From the NCBI GenBank assembly GCA_018242725.1, contig JAFEBI010000012.1, positions 1-64,000 of the forward strand: a stretch of 64,000 bases of DNA, written 5' to 3'. The notes beneath the pieces are model-generated. The model worked only from the letters and a program-made list of their open reading frames with translations. It was not told the origin of the DNA and did not search any database. The stretch is from Nitrospira sp. Lineage in GTDB: Bacteria; Nitrospirota; Nitrospiria; Nitrospirales; Nitrospiraceae. Below, in pieces: positions 26,591-36,235 of this stretch (the first letter of the stretch is position 1; the number at the start of each line of letters is the position of its first letter). The translations under genes and the position numbers were made by a program.

Positions 26591-27256
26591 ATGATGATGT
26601 CTTATAAGCAAGGTGGAGCCATCCTGGCAGCCATTGCTCTCGTAACTGGTATGGCGTCGACCGCCTCGGCCATTGAGTCATTTCAAGAGCGGTTTGAGTG
26701 GGGCGATATGAGCAAGCCCACTACGCTACAAGGGCGAGTAATTGTCCTTGACCCGTATGATGAAGCAGTATGGGTCAACGTGGCCGTGTTTGGTGGTAAT
26801 GCCGAAAGTGGCTTGTATTGGCAGAAAGTTCACCCCGGTAAGAACCTGAAGTTCTATGCCGAGAAATCTGTCTGGCAAGAATTGCAGAAAATGGGGCGTC
26901 CTCATGCGGGACCGGCTGCTGCAAAGGAAGTTCCTCCAGGCAGCACGACAGATCTAATTGAATTTGTCGTCACAGAAATAGAACAGAACCATCGTGTAAT
27001 TTCTTCGGTGAAGCGGGTTCCCGAAGTATCCGGCACGATGGGGAAACCTCTGAGCATGTCCGCGCTTCGACTCAAGGAATGCGCCGGGAAGAACGAATTC
27101 GAGTCATCTTGCAACAAAGCTAAGACCGGACTCAACACTTCTCCGGTTACACCGGATGGAAGCAATGTCGGCATGCAATATGATGTGATGCTTCCTGGTG
27201 GGAAGACCCTCGGTGGTTTGATCCCCTGGACTGCACAGTATAATCTGGCTCACTGA
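26591..27256 (+). CDS. Exported protein of unknown function
   Basis: A 221-residue protein with a signal peptide (GGAILAAIALVTGMASTASA, cleavage near residue 27). The mature region starts FQERFEWGDMSKPTTLQGRVIVLDP and continues with AVWVNVAVFGGNAESGLYWQK, reminiscent of an OB-like or beta-rich module; two later Cys (ECAGKNEFESSC) could form a disulfide. No family is recognised. ATG at 26591 is preceded by GAAGGAGG. Located 39 bases after the preceding exported protein, with a terminator behind it, so the two form one unit. Confidence 0.65.
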   Translation: MMMSYKQGGAILAAIALVTGMASTASAIESFQERFEWGDMSKPTTLQGRVIVLDPYDEAVWVNVAVFGGNAESGLYWQKVHPGKNLKFYAEKSVWQELQKMGRPHAGPAAAKEVPPGSTTDLIEFVVTEIEQNHRVISSVKRVPEVSGTMGKPLSMSALRLKECAGKNEFESSCNKAKTGLNTSPVTPDGSNVGMQYDVMLPGGKTLGGLIPWTAQYNLAH

Positions 27257-27280
27257 AGACCCTATCAAAGGGCAGAGGGG

Positions 27281-27314
27281 GCGGCATTCCTTGCAGGGAT
27301 GCCGCCCTTTTCTT
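27281..27314 (+). terminator. Intrinsic terminator after the exported-protein pair
   Basis: gggcggcat and atgccgccc form a 9-bp perfect stem (extended by partial pairing) followed by TTTTCTTT. It lies 25 bases after the stop of the second gene. Confidence 0.85.
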
Positions 27315-27517
27315 TGAGCCTGGACTGCACGGTTGATCCAGAGGTATGGTCTATAGCGTTAGGCATTCCCGAAGAGAGTCTGTACCCAGTTTCATTGGTG
27401 CAGTTGTTCAAAGCCGACAATGTCAGAATATCAACGGTCGCCGGCATCTGGGAAAATGTGTTGTGATCAGCCAGTTATTACCGGGGAGTATAGACCGACG
27501 GTGTGAAAGTGGCAGCA

Positions 27518-30175
27518 TTATTGGCTGACCGTTGGTTCGGTTGTGTCTATTCTAGCTATTCGTTGCAGCTCAGCAAGGCGATTAAGGGCATCGAGTGGAG
27601 TTATTGAAAACAGATCGATCTGTTTAACCTCCTCTATCAACGGGTGGGGCTGAGGAAGTGTCTGGGCAGCTTGTTGGAGTTGAACGGAAGAGGAGACGGT
27701 GGAGGAATCCTTGGGTCGTTCAAGTTGCGATAAGACTACTTGAGCGCGACCGACCACCTCCGGGGGAAGCCCCGCGAGTTTGGCTACATGAATGCCATAA
27801 CTGCGGTCGGCCTTTCCGGCGACGATCTTTCTCAGAAACACGATGTCTCCATCGCATTCCTGGACGGCCACCCGATAGTTTCTAATTCCAATACGTTGAG
27901 ACTCCAATTGGGTCATCTCGTGATAGTGGGTGGCAAAGAGTGTGCGCGCACCCAGCTTGGTACAGTCGTGGATATACTCTGCAATGGCCCACGCAAGGCT
28001 GAGACCATCATAGGTGCTGGTCCCGCGGCCAATTTCATCCAATAACAGCAAACTCCGTTGAGTGGCGTGCCGGAGAATATTCGCTGTTTCAACCATTTCG
28101 ACCATGAAGGTACTTTGCCCTCCGGCCAAATTGTCGGATGCACCCACTCTGGTGAAAATCCGATCGGCCAAACCGATGTGAGCTTCTGTTGCCGGGACAA
28201 AGCTCCCTATCTGGGCCATTAGAACAATCAAAGCCACCTGGCGAAGGTAAGTGCTCTTTCCGGCCATATTGGGGCCTGTCATGATGAGCAGTCGCTCAGT
28301 TCCAAGATCTAAGGTGGTGTCGTTGGGGACAAAAACCGAATCGTGGCAGATTCGTTCAACGACGGGATGTCGGCCTTCTCTGATCGTAATGGAACCACCA
28401 TCTGTGACGATCGGCTTTGAATAGCGATAGAGCGCCGCAGCCTCTGCTAAACCGGCTACGACATCAATCAGAGCCAATAGCGTCGCCATTCTATCCAAGC
28501 GATGCGTCTCTGCCGCCAGCCGGGAGCGAAGAGTTGTGAAGGCCTCCTGTTCAGATGCGAGAAGTTTGACATCGGCACCGATGACTCGCTCTTCCAGGTC
28601 TTGTAGCTCCGCCGTTGTAAACCGCTCTGCATTGACAAGTGTTTGCTTCCGAATGTAGTCGGGTGGGATACGGCTCAGGTTGGCTTTGGTAATCTCAATG
28701 TAATAGCCAAATACTTGATTGTAACGAACCTTCAACGACTCAATTCCTGTTCGTGCGCGTTCCCTGCCTTCCAACGCGGCAATCCATTCTTTCCCTTCCT
28801 TGCTGGCTTTTCGAAGCTCATCGATGTCAGGGGCATAGCCCTCCTTAATGATATTGCCGTCGCGTAGGGAAAGCGGGGCATCGGGGCGGATTGCTCGTTC
28901 AATCAGATCGTACAGATCCTCAGCGGGATCCCATGTTCCCAAGGATTCAACCAATAGTCGGCTGTGAAGTGATGTCAGTTGGGCGGAGATCTCAGGTAGG
29001 GCGGCGAGCGACTGTTTCAAAGCCAGCAATTCACGCGGGTTCGCTAACCCAAGTGTGATACGCGTGCCCAACCGTGCAATGTCCTGAACCTCCCGCAACG
29101 CTCGGCGCAAGGAGGTTCGTACGAACAAGGACTCCTTGAGTTCCTCGACGGCATCAAGACGTGCTCGGATGAGCTCACAACGTAACAGAGGCCTAACCAA
29201 CCACTGACGCAACAGCCGACAACCCATTGCGGTGACCGTGTGGTCCAACACGGACAACAGCGTTAAGGAACCCGTTGTATCTGTCTGTTCTTTGGCAAAC
29301 AAGGGTTTCAGAAGTTCAAGATTTCGAATGGTCGTCCCATCGAGATGCATGACTTCGTCGTTCCCCCGAACGGATAATCGGCGGATGTGGTCCAATCGTA
29401 CGGTGGGATGGGTCTCACGGAAATAGTCCAGCACCGCACCGGCTGCACCGAGGGCGGCTGGGAGTTCCTGACAGCCAAAACTTTCAAGCGAGGTGCAACG
29501 GAAATGATTCGTCAAGATGTGCATCGCACGTTGTGGCTCAAATGGAGCCGCCGGGCGTTCGCACAAGCGCGGACCGGCGATCTGCCTGACCCATCGCAAG
29601 CTCAGGCTATCGAGGCCTGTTGGGAAGATCAGCTCTCGGGGATCGAGCCGAGACAATTCATTCAGAACCTGGCTCACCGCCTGTGAGCCGTGAAACTCCA
29701 TCAACCAGAACTCCCCGGTCGACACTTCGAGGCTGGCAAGTCCAATCCGCTCAGCGAAATCAGTATCGGGACGAACGGCGAGGGCGGCCAGATAGTTGAG
29801 TTCTCCCGGAACCAGGAACTCGGTGTCCACCAGCGTACCAGGTGTGTACAGCCGGACGACCTCGCGCCTTACCAGACCTTTGGCAGACTTCGGGTCTTCC
29901 ACTTGTTCACATAAGGCAACCAAGCGACCGGCGCTGAGCAATTTTGCAATGTAACCCGTGGCCGAATGGTAGGGGACACCGCACAGTGGGATTGGATGAG
30001 GGCTGTTCTTGTCTCGGGAGGTCAATGCGATGGAAAGGAGCCGGGAGGCTTCCAGCGCGTCTTCATAAAACATCTCGTAAAAATCCCCGACACGGAAAAA
30101 CAAAATCGCGTCAGGGTACCCCTGCTTGATGTCCCGAAACTGACGCATGAGAGGGCTGAGCGTTGTCTCACTCAT
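27518..30175 (-). CDS. mutS: DNA mismatch repair protein MutS
   Basis: An 885-residue MutS. The mismatch-recognition domain begins near the N terminus with VGDFYEMF (Phe-x-Glu wedge). The ABC-type ATPase near the C terminus has TGPNMAGKSTYLRQ (Walker A), LLLDEIGRGTSTYDGLS (Walker B) and TLFATHYHE. ATG at 30175 (MSETTLSPLMRQF) is used; an upstream extension to 30238 lies inside the preceding gene. The start overlaps the end of the LapA-like gene by 8 bases, so translation is probably coupled. No mutL is in the window. Confidence 0.96.
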   Translation of the reverse strand: MSETTLSPLMRQFRDIKQGYPDAILFFRVGDFYEMFYEDALEASRLLSIALTSRDKNSPHPIPLCGVPYHSATGYIAKLLSAGRLVALCEQVEDPKSAKGLVRREVVRLYTPGTLVDTEFLVPGELNYLAALAVRPDTDFAERIGLASLEVSTGEFWLMEFHGSQAVSQVLNELSRLDPRELIFPTGLDSLSLRWVRQIAGPRLCERPAAPFEPQRAMHILTNHFRCTSLESFGCQELPAALGAAGAVLDYFRETHPTVRLDHIRRLSVRGNDEVMHLDGTTIRNLELLKPLFAKEQTDTTGSLTLLSVLDHTVTAMGCRLLRQWLVRPLLRCELIRARLDAVEELKESLFVRTSLRRALREVQDIARLGTRITLGLANPRELLALKQSLAALPEISAQLTSLHSRLLVESLGTWDPAEDLYDLIERAIRPDAPLSLRDGNIIKEGYAPDIDELRKASKEGKEWIAALEGRERARTGIESLKVRYNQVFGYYIEITKANLSRIPPDYIRKQTLVNAERFTTAELQDLEERVIGADVKLLASEQEAFTTLRSRLAAETHRLDRMATLLALIDVVAGLAEAAALYRYSKPIVTDGGSITIREGRHPVVERICHDSVFVPNDTTLDLGTERLLIMTGPNMAGKSTYLRQVALIVLMAQIGSFVPATEAHIGLADRIFTRVGASDNLAGGQSTFMVEMVETANILRHATQRSLLLLDEIGRGTSTYDGLSLAWAIAEYIHDCTKLGARTLFATHYHEMTQLESQRIGIRNYRVAVQECDGDIVFLRKIVAGKADRSYGIHVAKLAGLPPEVVGRAQVVLSQLERPKDSSTVSSSVQLQQAAQTLPQPHPLIEEVKQIDLFSITPLDALNRLAELQRIARIDTTEPTVSQ

Positions 30176-30512
30176 CGGCGAAATGTCTCGCGGGTTCCAA
30201 GTCTGTGGGGGCGGGGGTTCGTCCGGACACTTTCTCAAGCGATTGTCGAAGGCGTTCTAAGTCCACCTCCGCTTGTTGCAGTGCCTTGGTCTTTCGGCGT
30301 AGCTGAATACGGCTGCGCACCCAAGGAGGGCAGAGTAGGATGGCGGAAACCAGGAGCCCCACGGCAAACCCGGCCATAACGGGTTTATAAATCGGGGTGG
30401 AGGCCTCAAGTAAGCCGAAGAAATACCGCAGCGTGACTTCCTGCTCCTGGTTTTGCAGGACAAACGCCAGGGAAAGGAGCAAGAGGATGCCGACGAGAAT
30501 CAGGCGTGTCAT
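30168..30512 (-). CDS. LapA-domain (DUF1049) membrane protein
   Basis: A 114-residue inner-membrane protein with two transmembrane segments (LILVGILLLLSLAFVLQN, residues 4-21, and VMAGFAVGLLVSAILLC, about 45-61) and a C-terminal coiled-coil-like helix (ALQQAEVDLERLRQSLEK). This is the arrangement of LapA/YciS, which helps assemble or control lipopolysaccharide. ATG at 30512 overlaps the tsaE stop as ATGA, and its own end overlaps mutS, so tsaE-lapA-mutS read as one coupled unit. Confidence 0.75.
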   Translation of the reverse strand: MTRLILVGILLLLSLAFVLQNQEQEVTLRYFFGLLEASTPIYKPVMAGFAVGLLVSAILLCPPWVRSRIQLRRKTKALQQAEVDLERLRQSLEKVSGRTPAPTDLEPARHFADE

Positions 30513-31060
30513 CGAAGTGATGCCTTTCTCTTTCCACGAGGTCCTGGACGTGGCGGTTGACCGTGTTTTTGCACCGACGGCACGGCCCTTCTGATGCGTG
30601 CCAACAGCGAACGGGCGCGTGTCCCCTGTGCCGTAAACTGAACCGATCGAGTGCTGAAGGTTCTGTGACTCAACCGCACTTCGAGTCGGTCGGACGGGAG
30701 TAGGGTTGGAAATCGGTCGGCCCACTCAATGGCCATCACCGCGTCGTCGGTAAAGGCTTCAGCAAGGCCAACGGCCTCGGCCTCTTCAGCACTCTTCAAT
30801 CGATAGAGATCCATATGAGTCAACGGGAGTCGCCCCTGGTATCGATGCATCAACATGAATGTCGGACTGGTGACGACGCTGGGGGGCGCATTAAGACCAG
30901 AGACGATTCCATGGACTAACGCCGTCTTCCCAGCCCCCAGATCACCGATCAATGCAATCACATCTCCTTCGCGAAGGACCCGCCCGATGGCTTCTCCTAT
31001 CAACTCCGTCTCACGTCGCGAGTTCAGGACAAGACCACGGGAGTTAGCTGGTCGGGCCAT
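30509..31060 (-). CDS. tsaE: tRNA threonylcarbamoyladenosine ATPase TsaE
   Basis: A 183-residue P-loop protein required with TsaB and TsaD for t6A37 in tRNA. Walker A is GDLGAGKT at residues 39-46; VTSPTFMLMHRYQGR and the HMDLYRL strand are typical, as is IEWADRF. The C-terminal 35 residues (basic, Pro/Arg-rich) exceed the family length and look disordered. The stop overlaps the LapA-like start by 4 bases. Confidence 0.92.
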   Translation of the reverse strand: MARPANSRGLVLNSRRETELIGEAIGRVLREGDVIALIGDLGAGKTALVHGIVSGLNAPPSVVTSPTFMLMHRYQGRLPLTHMDLYRLKSAEEAEAVGLAEAFTDDAVMAIEWADRFPTLLPSDRLEVRLSHRTFSTRSVQFTAQGTRARSLLARIRRAVPSVQKHGQPPRPGPRGKRKASLR

Positions 31061-31083
31061 AGCGATGCCGTTCTACCAGACCG

Positions 31084-32667
31084 TTAGATGCCCGGGCGGA
31101 CATGGTTCGAGGGGGCCGCAAGAATCTTGTTCAGCGCAGGGGGAATGTGCTCAAGCAGGTCCCCTGCGATCATGCCCATTTCCCCCTTCAGAGCGGCAGC
31201 CAGATCGCCGGCTGCTCCGTGCAGGTAGGTTGCCGCGCAGGCAGCTTCCCATGACGGCAAGCCTTGCGCCAGCAGACCCACGACCATCCCTGTCAGCACA
31301 TCTCCGGTGCCGGCGGTTGCCATCCCAGGGTTACCGGTTGGACAGATCGCAACGGCACCATCCGGTCGGGCAATAACCGTTCGTGCTCCCTTCAGGATGA
31401 CGAACAAACCACGCTCTCGGGCAAATCGAGTGGCGGTACCGATTCGATCACGATTAACTGTCTGAGGAGTGGCCTCAGCCTCCAACCGAGCCATTTCACC
31501 TGGATGGGGAGTGATGATCGGAGGTGTTTTGCATGAAGCGAGGATCGCGGTACGTCCAGTCAAGGCATTCAGCGCATCAGCATCAAGCACCGCTGGTCGG
31601 TCGAGTCGTGCGGTCAACGCCTGGACGAGTTCAACCGTCTCATGATGAGTTGATAATCCTGGGCCAATCGCCACCGCATCTCTGGTCGCCATGAAGGCGA
31701 GGAGACGGTCTAAGGCGGCGCGTGAAAACGTTTTGGCCTTCGTCTCCGGCATCGGGAGGGTCATGACTTCCAAGAGCTTGGCTTCCAAGGTATCGTTGAC
31801 ACTTGAAGGCGTCGCGACGGTGACGAGGCCGGCTCCTACGCGCAGCGCGGCTTGCGCAGCCAGCGCTGCCGCTCCGGTTTTTCCGATAGACCCTGCAATG
31901 ATCCCGGCATGTCCGTATGTCCCCTTGTGACCTGATCGCTCACGGCGTGGGAAAAGTCCGTGAACCCACTGAGGTGTGAGTAAGGCCACTCGACTTTCTA
32001 TGGCATCGACATAAGACGACGGTATTCCGATATCAACAAGGTTGATGTTCCCAGCCAAATCAATCCCTTGATTCTGGTACAGCCCGGCCTTGGGGAGGGC
32101 AAAGGTGACCGTGAGCGTGGCACGAACAGCCTGGCCAAACGCGGTTCCGGTATCTGCGTGAAGGCCAGAAGGCAAATCAACAGCCACGATGGGACGGTTG
32201 ACCTCATTCATGCTCTCAATGATCTCGCCGTAGCGACCCGTGACAGCCGAAGACAATCCCGTTCCAAGCAGCGCGTCCACAAGCAGGTCGCTCTCTTGAA
32301 AAATCAATTGCGACACATCCTTGGACTTATAGGGGATGACAGAAGACTTGCCGGCGGTCTTCACAAACTGCTTATACATCAACGCAGCGTCTCGGCTTAA
32401 TTCGGATAGGGGTGCCATCGTCAGGACACGGACATTGGCACGGCGTCGCCGAAGCAGCCGAGCCGCGACGAACCCGTCGCCGCCATTATTCCCTTTTCCG
32501 CAGACCACGGTAATCGTCTTCCCGCTGACGGTACCGATCCACTGTTCGATGCATGAGACCACGCCTGACCCCGCTCGCTCCATCAACGTGGTCGAAGGGA
32601 TGCGGGCTTCACCGATGGTTCGGCGCTCAAGCTCCTGCATTTGTGCCGCAGTGATGATCTTGATCAT
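31084..32667 (-). CDS. nnrD: Bifunctional NAD(P)HX repair enzyme (epimerase + ADP-dependent dehydratase)
   Basis: A 527-residue fusion. Residues 1-215 are the YjeF_N epimerase: MIKIITAAQMQELERRTI, then VVCGKGNNGGDGFVAARLL. Residues 230-515 are the ribokinase-like dehydratase: GHAGIIAGSIGKTGAAALAAQ, LDADALNALTG, ITPHPGEMARL and the Asp of GTGDVLTGMV. It repairs hydrated NADH/NADPH. The same fusion occurs as E. coli Nnr (YjeF), often next to tsaE as here. The two genes are 23 bases apart. Confidence 0.94.
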   Translation of the reverse strand: MIKIITAAQMQELERRTIGEARIPSTTLMERAGSGVVSCIEQWIGTVSGKTITVVCGKGNNGGDGFVAARLLRRRRANVRVLTMAPLSELSRDAALMYKQFVKTAGKSSVIPYKSKDVSQLIFQESDLLVDALLGTGLSSAVTGRYGEIIESMNEVNRPIVAVDLPSGLHADTGTAFGQAVRATLTVTFALPKAGLYQNQGIDLAGNINLVDIGIPSSYVDAIESRVALLTPQWVHGLFPRRERSGHKGTYGHAGIIAGSIGKTGAAALAAQAALRVGAGLVTVATPSSVNDTLEAKLLEVMTLPMPETKAKTFSRAALDRLLAFMATRDAVAIGPGLSTHHETVELVQALTARLDRPAVLDADALNALTGRTAILASCKTPPIITPHPGEMARLEAEATPQTVNRDRIGTATRFARERGLFVILKGARTVIARPDGAVAICPTGNPGMATAGTGDVLTGMVVGLLAQGLPSWEAACAATYLHGAAGDLAAALKGEMGMIAGDLLEHIPPALNKILAAPSNHVRPGI

Positions 32668-32719
32668 GGCAAGCTGTCGGTCGCCAGCATGACGAAGGCT
32701 GGCAGGCGAGGACGTTCCC

Positions 32720-33433
32720 CTAGCCCAGCAACACCTTCATCTCTTTGACCGCTTGCACCAGCCCCACAAGGACCGCGCGCGCGATAATGCTATGACCGAT
32801 GTTGTATTCCACGATTTCAGGAATATGCGTCAGCCGTTTGATATTACGGTAGTTCAGCCCATGTCCCGCGTTCACACCGATTCCGAGTTTATACGCGAGC
32901 TTCGCGGCGAGGCTAATGGCCTCGAATTCGGTGTCGGCTTCTTTCGATCGCGTGGCGTTGGCGTAGCGACCGGTGTGCAGCTCCACAAAATCCACTCCGA
33001 TTTTATGGGCGGCTTTAATGTGGTTCAAGTCCGGCTCAATGAAGACGCATACCGGGATGCCGCCGTTGCGGAGCAAGTTCACAATGTTCTGAATGCGCTC
33101 TCGTTCACCCAGGACATCGAGTCCACCCTCCGTGGTGAGTTCCTGCCGTTTTTCAGGCACCAGAGTGACAAGATCCGGTTTGATATTGAGGGCGATCTTT
33201 GCGATGTCGACGTCCGTCGACATTTCAAGATCCAGCTTTGTCCGGGAGAGTTCGCGAAGAAGATGGAGGTCTCGATCTTGAATGTGACGGCGGTCTTCTC
33301 GAAGATGAACGACGAGACCATCAGCCCCTGCCAGTTCAACGAGAACGGCGGCCGCCAACGGATCAGGATCGGTTCCCCCACGAGCCTGTCTCAAGGTCGC
33401 CACATGGTCGATATTCACGCCGAGCCGAGCCAT
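32720..33433 (-). CDS. pdxJ: Pyridoxine 5'-phosphate synthase
   Basis: A 237-residue TIM-barrel enzyme that condenses 1-deoxyxylulose 5-phosphate with 3-amino-2-oxopropyl phosphate in DXP-dependent vitamin B6 synthesis. Hallmarks: RLGVNIDHVATLRQARGG, VHLREDRRHIQDRDL, FIEPDLNHIKAAHKIGVDFVELHTG and GHGLNYRNI. Start ATG at 33433. It heads the run pdxJ-nnrD-tsaE-lapA-mutS, 52 bases before nnrD, and is divergent from the alaC-like gene; the shared region carries both promoters. B6 supply is relevant to the several PLP enzymes encoded nearby, but no regulatory link is seen. Confidence 0.95.
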   Translation of the reverse strand: MARLGVNIDHVATLRQARGGTDPDPLAAAVLVELAGADGLVVHLREDRRHIQDRDLHLLRELSRTKLDLEMSTDVDIAKIALNIKPDLVTLVPEKRQELTTEGGLDVLGERERIQNIVNLLRNGGIPVCVFIEPDLNHIKAAHKIGVDFVELHTGRYANATRSKEADTEFEAISLAAKLAYKLGIGVNAGHGLNYRNIKRLTHIPEIVEYNIGHSIIARAVLVGLVQAVKEMKVLLG

Positions 33434-33725
33434 TCACCCTCCTTAACAACAGCGATGCGACTGGGTAAAATTAAAGACAAGAAACAGACGAGCGAGATAC
33501 TCCCGATACTATTAGTAGCAGAAAGGGGGGAAAGGGGGCAAGAACGGCTTGGACAGAAAATCTTCTTCGGAGGATTCTCGTCTCCCAACGGGAAGTCTTT
33601 TAAAAACATGGGAAATTGACTGGACTAGACTGCTCCATTAGAATAGGCGCTTCGTAAACTTCCACGCTCGTTTGCCACGGTGCGTCGGGTGAGCATTCTT
33701 TCGTACGAACAGTCAAAGGAACTTC

Positions 33726-34922
33726 ATGGGGTTGGGCGACGGGTTTTATCGGATCAAGCGATTGCCGCCGTATGTCTTCGCGCAGGTTCAAGCACTGAAG
33801 CTGGAAGCACGGCAACGGGGTGAAGACATCATCGATTTTGGTATGGGGAATCCCGATCAGCCTACCCCCACGCACATTATCGAGAAGATGATCGAAGCCG
33901 CACGTAAAGGGAAGAATCATCGCTACTCCGCATCGCGAGGGATCACCAAGCTTCGGCACGCCATTTGCGGGTGGTACAAACGAAACTATAATGTCGATCT
34001 CGACCCGGAGACGGAAGCGATCGTCACGATCGGATCAAAAGAAGGCCTCGCGCACCTCGCTCTGGCCATCATCGGTCCCGGCGACGTGGTCATGACTCCC
34101 ACGCCGACCTATCCTATTCATATGTACAGCTTCATCATTGCCGGCGGTGAAGTTTGCGGCATAGAGCTTCGCCAGGACAGCGATTTCTTTGAAGATCTCA
34201 CTCGCGTCTATCGGCAAACTTTCCCGCGACCCAAGATCCTGGTCATCAATTTTCCGCACAACCCCACGACGGCGGTGGCTGATCTTGGATTTTTCAAGAA
34301 GATCGTGGCGTTTGCCAAGGAACACAATGTCATCGTCATCCATGACCTCGCCTATGCCGATCTGGTCTTTGACGGGTATAAGGCCCCAAGTTTTCTCCAG
34401 GTTCCAGGAGCGAAAGATTGTGGGGTGGAGTTTTATACCCTATCGAAAGCCTACAACATGCCGGGTTGGCGCGTCGGCTTCTGTGTCGGTAATCGAGAAG
34501 TCGTCGGTGCATTGGCGAAGATCAAGAGCTATCTCGATTACGGTATTTTCCAACCACTTCAAATTGCCAGCGTGATCGCACTGAACGGCCCACAGGATTG
34601 TGTCAAAGAAACTGTGCATCGATATCAGAAACGTCGTGATGTGCTGGTGGGCGGGCTGAACCGAATCGGGTGGCAAGTCGCGAAGCCGTTGGCGACGATG
34701 TTCGTATGGGCACGCATTCCATTGCCGTATCGCCACATGGGGTCGTTGGAGTTTTCGAAACTTCTCCTCAAAGAAGCCAAAGTCGCAGTTTCGCCGGGGA
34801 TCGGATTCGGTGAAGGGGGCGATGAGTACGTGCGATTTGGACTCGTCGAGAACGAACATCGTACGCGACAAGCGGTGCGCGGGATCCGCAAAACCCTCAA
34901 GCTTGAGGGAGGTGAGGAATGA
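33726..34922 (+). CDS. alaC: Alanine/glutamate-type aminotransferase, AlaC-like
   Basis: A 398-residue fold-type I aminotransferase that aligns well with E. coli AlaC (YfdZ): [65 protein letters not shown] and the Lys motif [16 protein letters not shown]. AlaC makes alanine from pyruvate and glutamate; LL-diaminopimelate aminotransferases are related and cannot be fully excluded, which matters because lysC is in the same operon. ATG at 33726 follows AAAGGA. The stop overlaps the hom start (ATGA), showing operon organisation. Confidence 0.82.
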   Translation: MGLGDGFYRIKRLPPYVFAQVQALKLEARQRGEDIIDFGMGNPDQPTPTHIIEKMIEAARKGKNHRYSASRGITKLRHAICGWYKRNYNVDLDPETEAIVTIGSKEGLAHLALAIIGPGDVVMTPTPTYPIHMYSFIIAGGEVCGIELRQDSDFFEDLTRVYRQTFPRPKILVINFPHNPTTAVADLGFFKKIVAFAKEHNVIVIHDLAYADLVFDGYKAPSFLQVPGAKDCGVEFYTLSKAYNMPGWRVGFCVGNREVVGALAKIKSYLDYGIFQPLQIASVIALNGPQDCVKETVHRYQKRRDVLVGGLNRIGWQVAKPLATMFVWARIPLPYRHMGSLEFSKLLLKEAKVAVSPGIGFGEGGDEYVRFGLVENEHRTRQAVRGIRKTLKLEGGEE

Positions 34923-36232
34923 AGTCCCAGATCGGAGTGGGGATCATCGGGTTTGGGACCGTCGGCACCGGGGTTGCCAAGACACTGCTCAACAATGCCG
35001 ATCTCATCCGCCGCCGAGTCGGCGTGCCGATCGAATTGGTTCGCGTGGCAGACCTGGACATTGTCAAGGACCGTGGGGTGACGGTGGCTCCAGGGGTCCT
35101 CACGACCGATGCGAAGCAAGTCCTGGCGGATCCCGATATCGATATCGTGATCGAACTGATCGGCGGGTACGACACAGCGAAGCGGATCATATTGGAAGCC
35201 ATCGCCGCCGGAAAGCATGTGGTCACGGCGAACAAGGCGCTCTTAGCGTTGCACGGGGAAGAAATCTTTGCTGCTGCAACCCGGAAGGGTGTGGAGTTGG
35301 GGTTCGAGGCCAGCGTGGGTGGTGGAATCCCCGTGCTTCGAGCGTTGACGGAAGGGCTCGCAGGCAATACCATCGAGTCCGTTTACGGGATCATCAATGG
35401 GACATCCAACTATATCTTGTCGAGAATGACCCAAGAAGGGCACGACTTTCAGGCGGTGCTCACGGACGCCCAGCAGGCGGGCTATGCGGAAGCGGATCCG
35501 ACGTTTGATGTCGCCGGAGTCGACTCTGCGCACAAACTCGCCATTCTCGTGAGTCTTGCCTATGGTACTCCCGTCAACTTCAAGGACATTTATACGGAAG
35601 GGATCACGAACATCACGCCGACCGATATCGCATACGCCAAACAGTTCGGCTGCACGATTAAGTTGCTGGGCATCGCGAAGTATGTGAACGGAGAAATCGA
35701 AGCGCGGGTGCATCCCACAATGCTTCCGTCCACCTCTCCCATTGCACAAGTTGAAGATGTGTACAATGCCATCCAACTCGTCGGCGATGCCGTCGGCGAT
35801 GTCGTCCTTTATGGGCGTGGGGCCGGATCCATGCCGACCGGGAGCGCGGTGGTCAGCGACGTGATTGCCACCGGACGCAATATTCTCAAAGGTGCGATCG
35901 GCCGGGTGCCGGTTGCCTCGTTTCAGCAAGACCATCGGCGACCGTTACGGCTTCGGGCCATGGAAGAGATTAGTTCACTCTACTATCTCCGGTTTACCGT
36001 GGTGGACCGGCCTGGAGTCTTGGCGCAGATTGCGGGTGAACTCGGGCGCTGCGGGATCAGCATCTCCTCGATGGTTCAACAGGGGCGTCGTGAGGGGCAG
36101 ACCGTGCCGGTCGTCATTAAGACTCACATGGCCAAAGAACGTGACGTGCAAACCGCGCTTCGCGAAATCAACCGGCAAGCATTCGTGGCTGAACCGACGA
36201 GACTGATTCGGGTGGAAGGCAAAGATGAGTAA
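34919..36232 (+). CDS. hom: Homoserine dehydrogenase
   Basis: A 437-residue monofunctional enzyme reducing aspartate semialdehyde to homoserine. Rossmann motif [17 protein letters not shown] at residues 6-22; catalytic domain with [44 protein letters not shown] and [15 protein letters not shown]; a C-terminal ACT domain (about 350-430, [18 protein letters not shown]) that usually binds threonine for feedback inhibition. ATG at 34919 overlaps the alaC stop. thrC begins 4 bases after. Confidence 0.95.
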   Translation: MKSQIGVGIIGFGTVGTGVAKTLLNNADLIRRRVGVPIELVRVADLDIVKDRGVTVAPGVLTTDAKQVLADPDIDIVIELIGGYDTAKRIILEAIAAGKHVVTANKALLALHGEEIFAAATRKGVELGFEASVGGGIPVLRALTEGLAGNTIESVYGIINGTSNYILSRMTQEGHDFQAVLTDAQQAGYAEADPTFDVAGVDSAHKLAILVSLAYGTPVNFKDIYTEGITNITPTDIAYAKQFGCTIKLLGIAKYVNGEIEARVHPTMLPSTSPIAQVEDVYNAIQLVGDAVGDVVLYGRGAGSMPTGSAVVSDVIATGRNILKGAIGRVPVASFQQDHRRPLRLRAMEEISSLYYLRFTVVDRPGVLAQIAGELGRCGISISSMVQQGRREGQTVPVVIKTHMAKERDVQTALREINRQAFVAEPTRLIRVEGKDE

Positions 36233-36235
36233 CCG

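Noticed and set aside
30513-30725. N-terminal extension of the LapA-like protein
   Set aside because: The extension lies within tsaE and would bury the first membrane segment; ATG at 30512 gives the standard length and an ATGA overlap.
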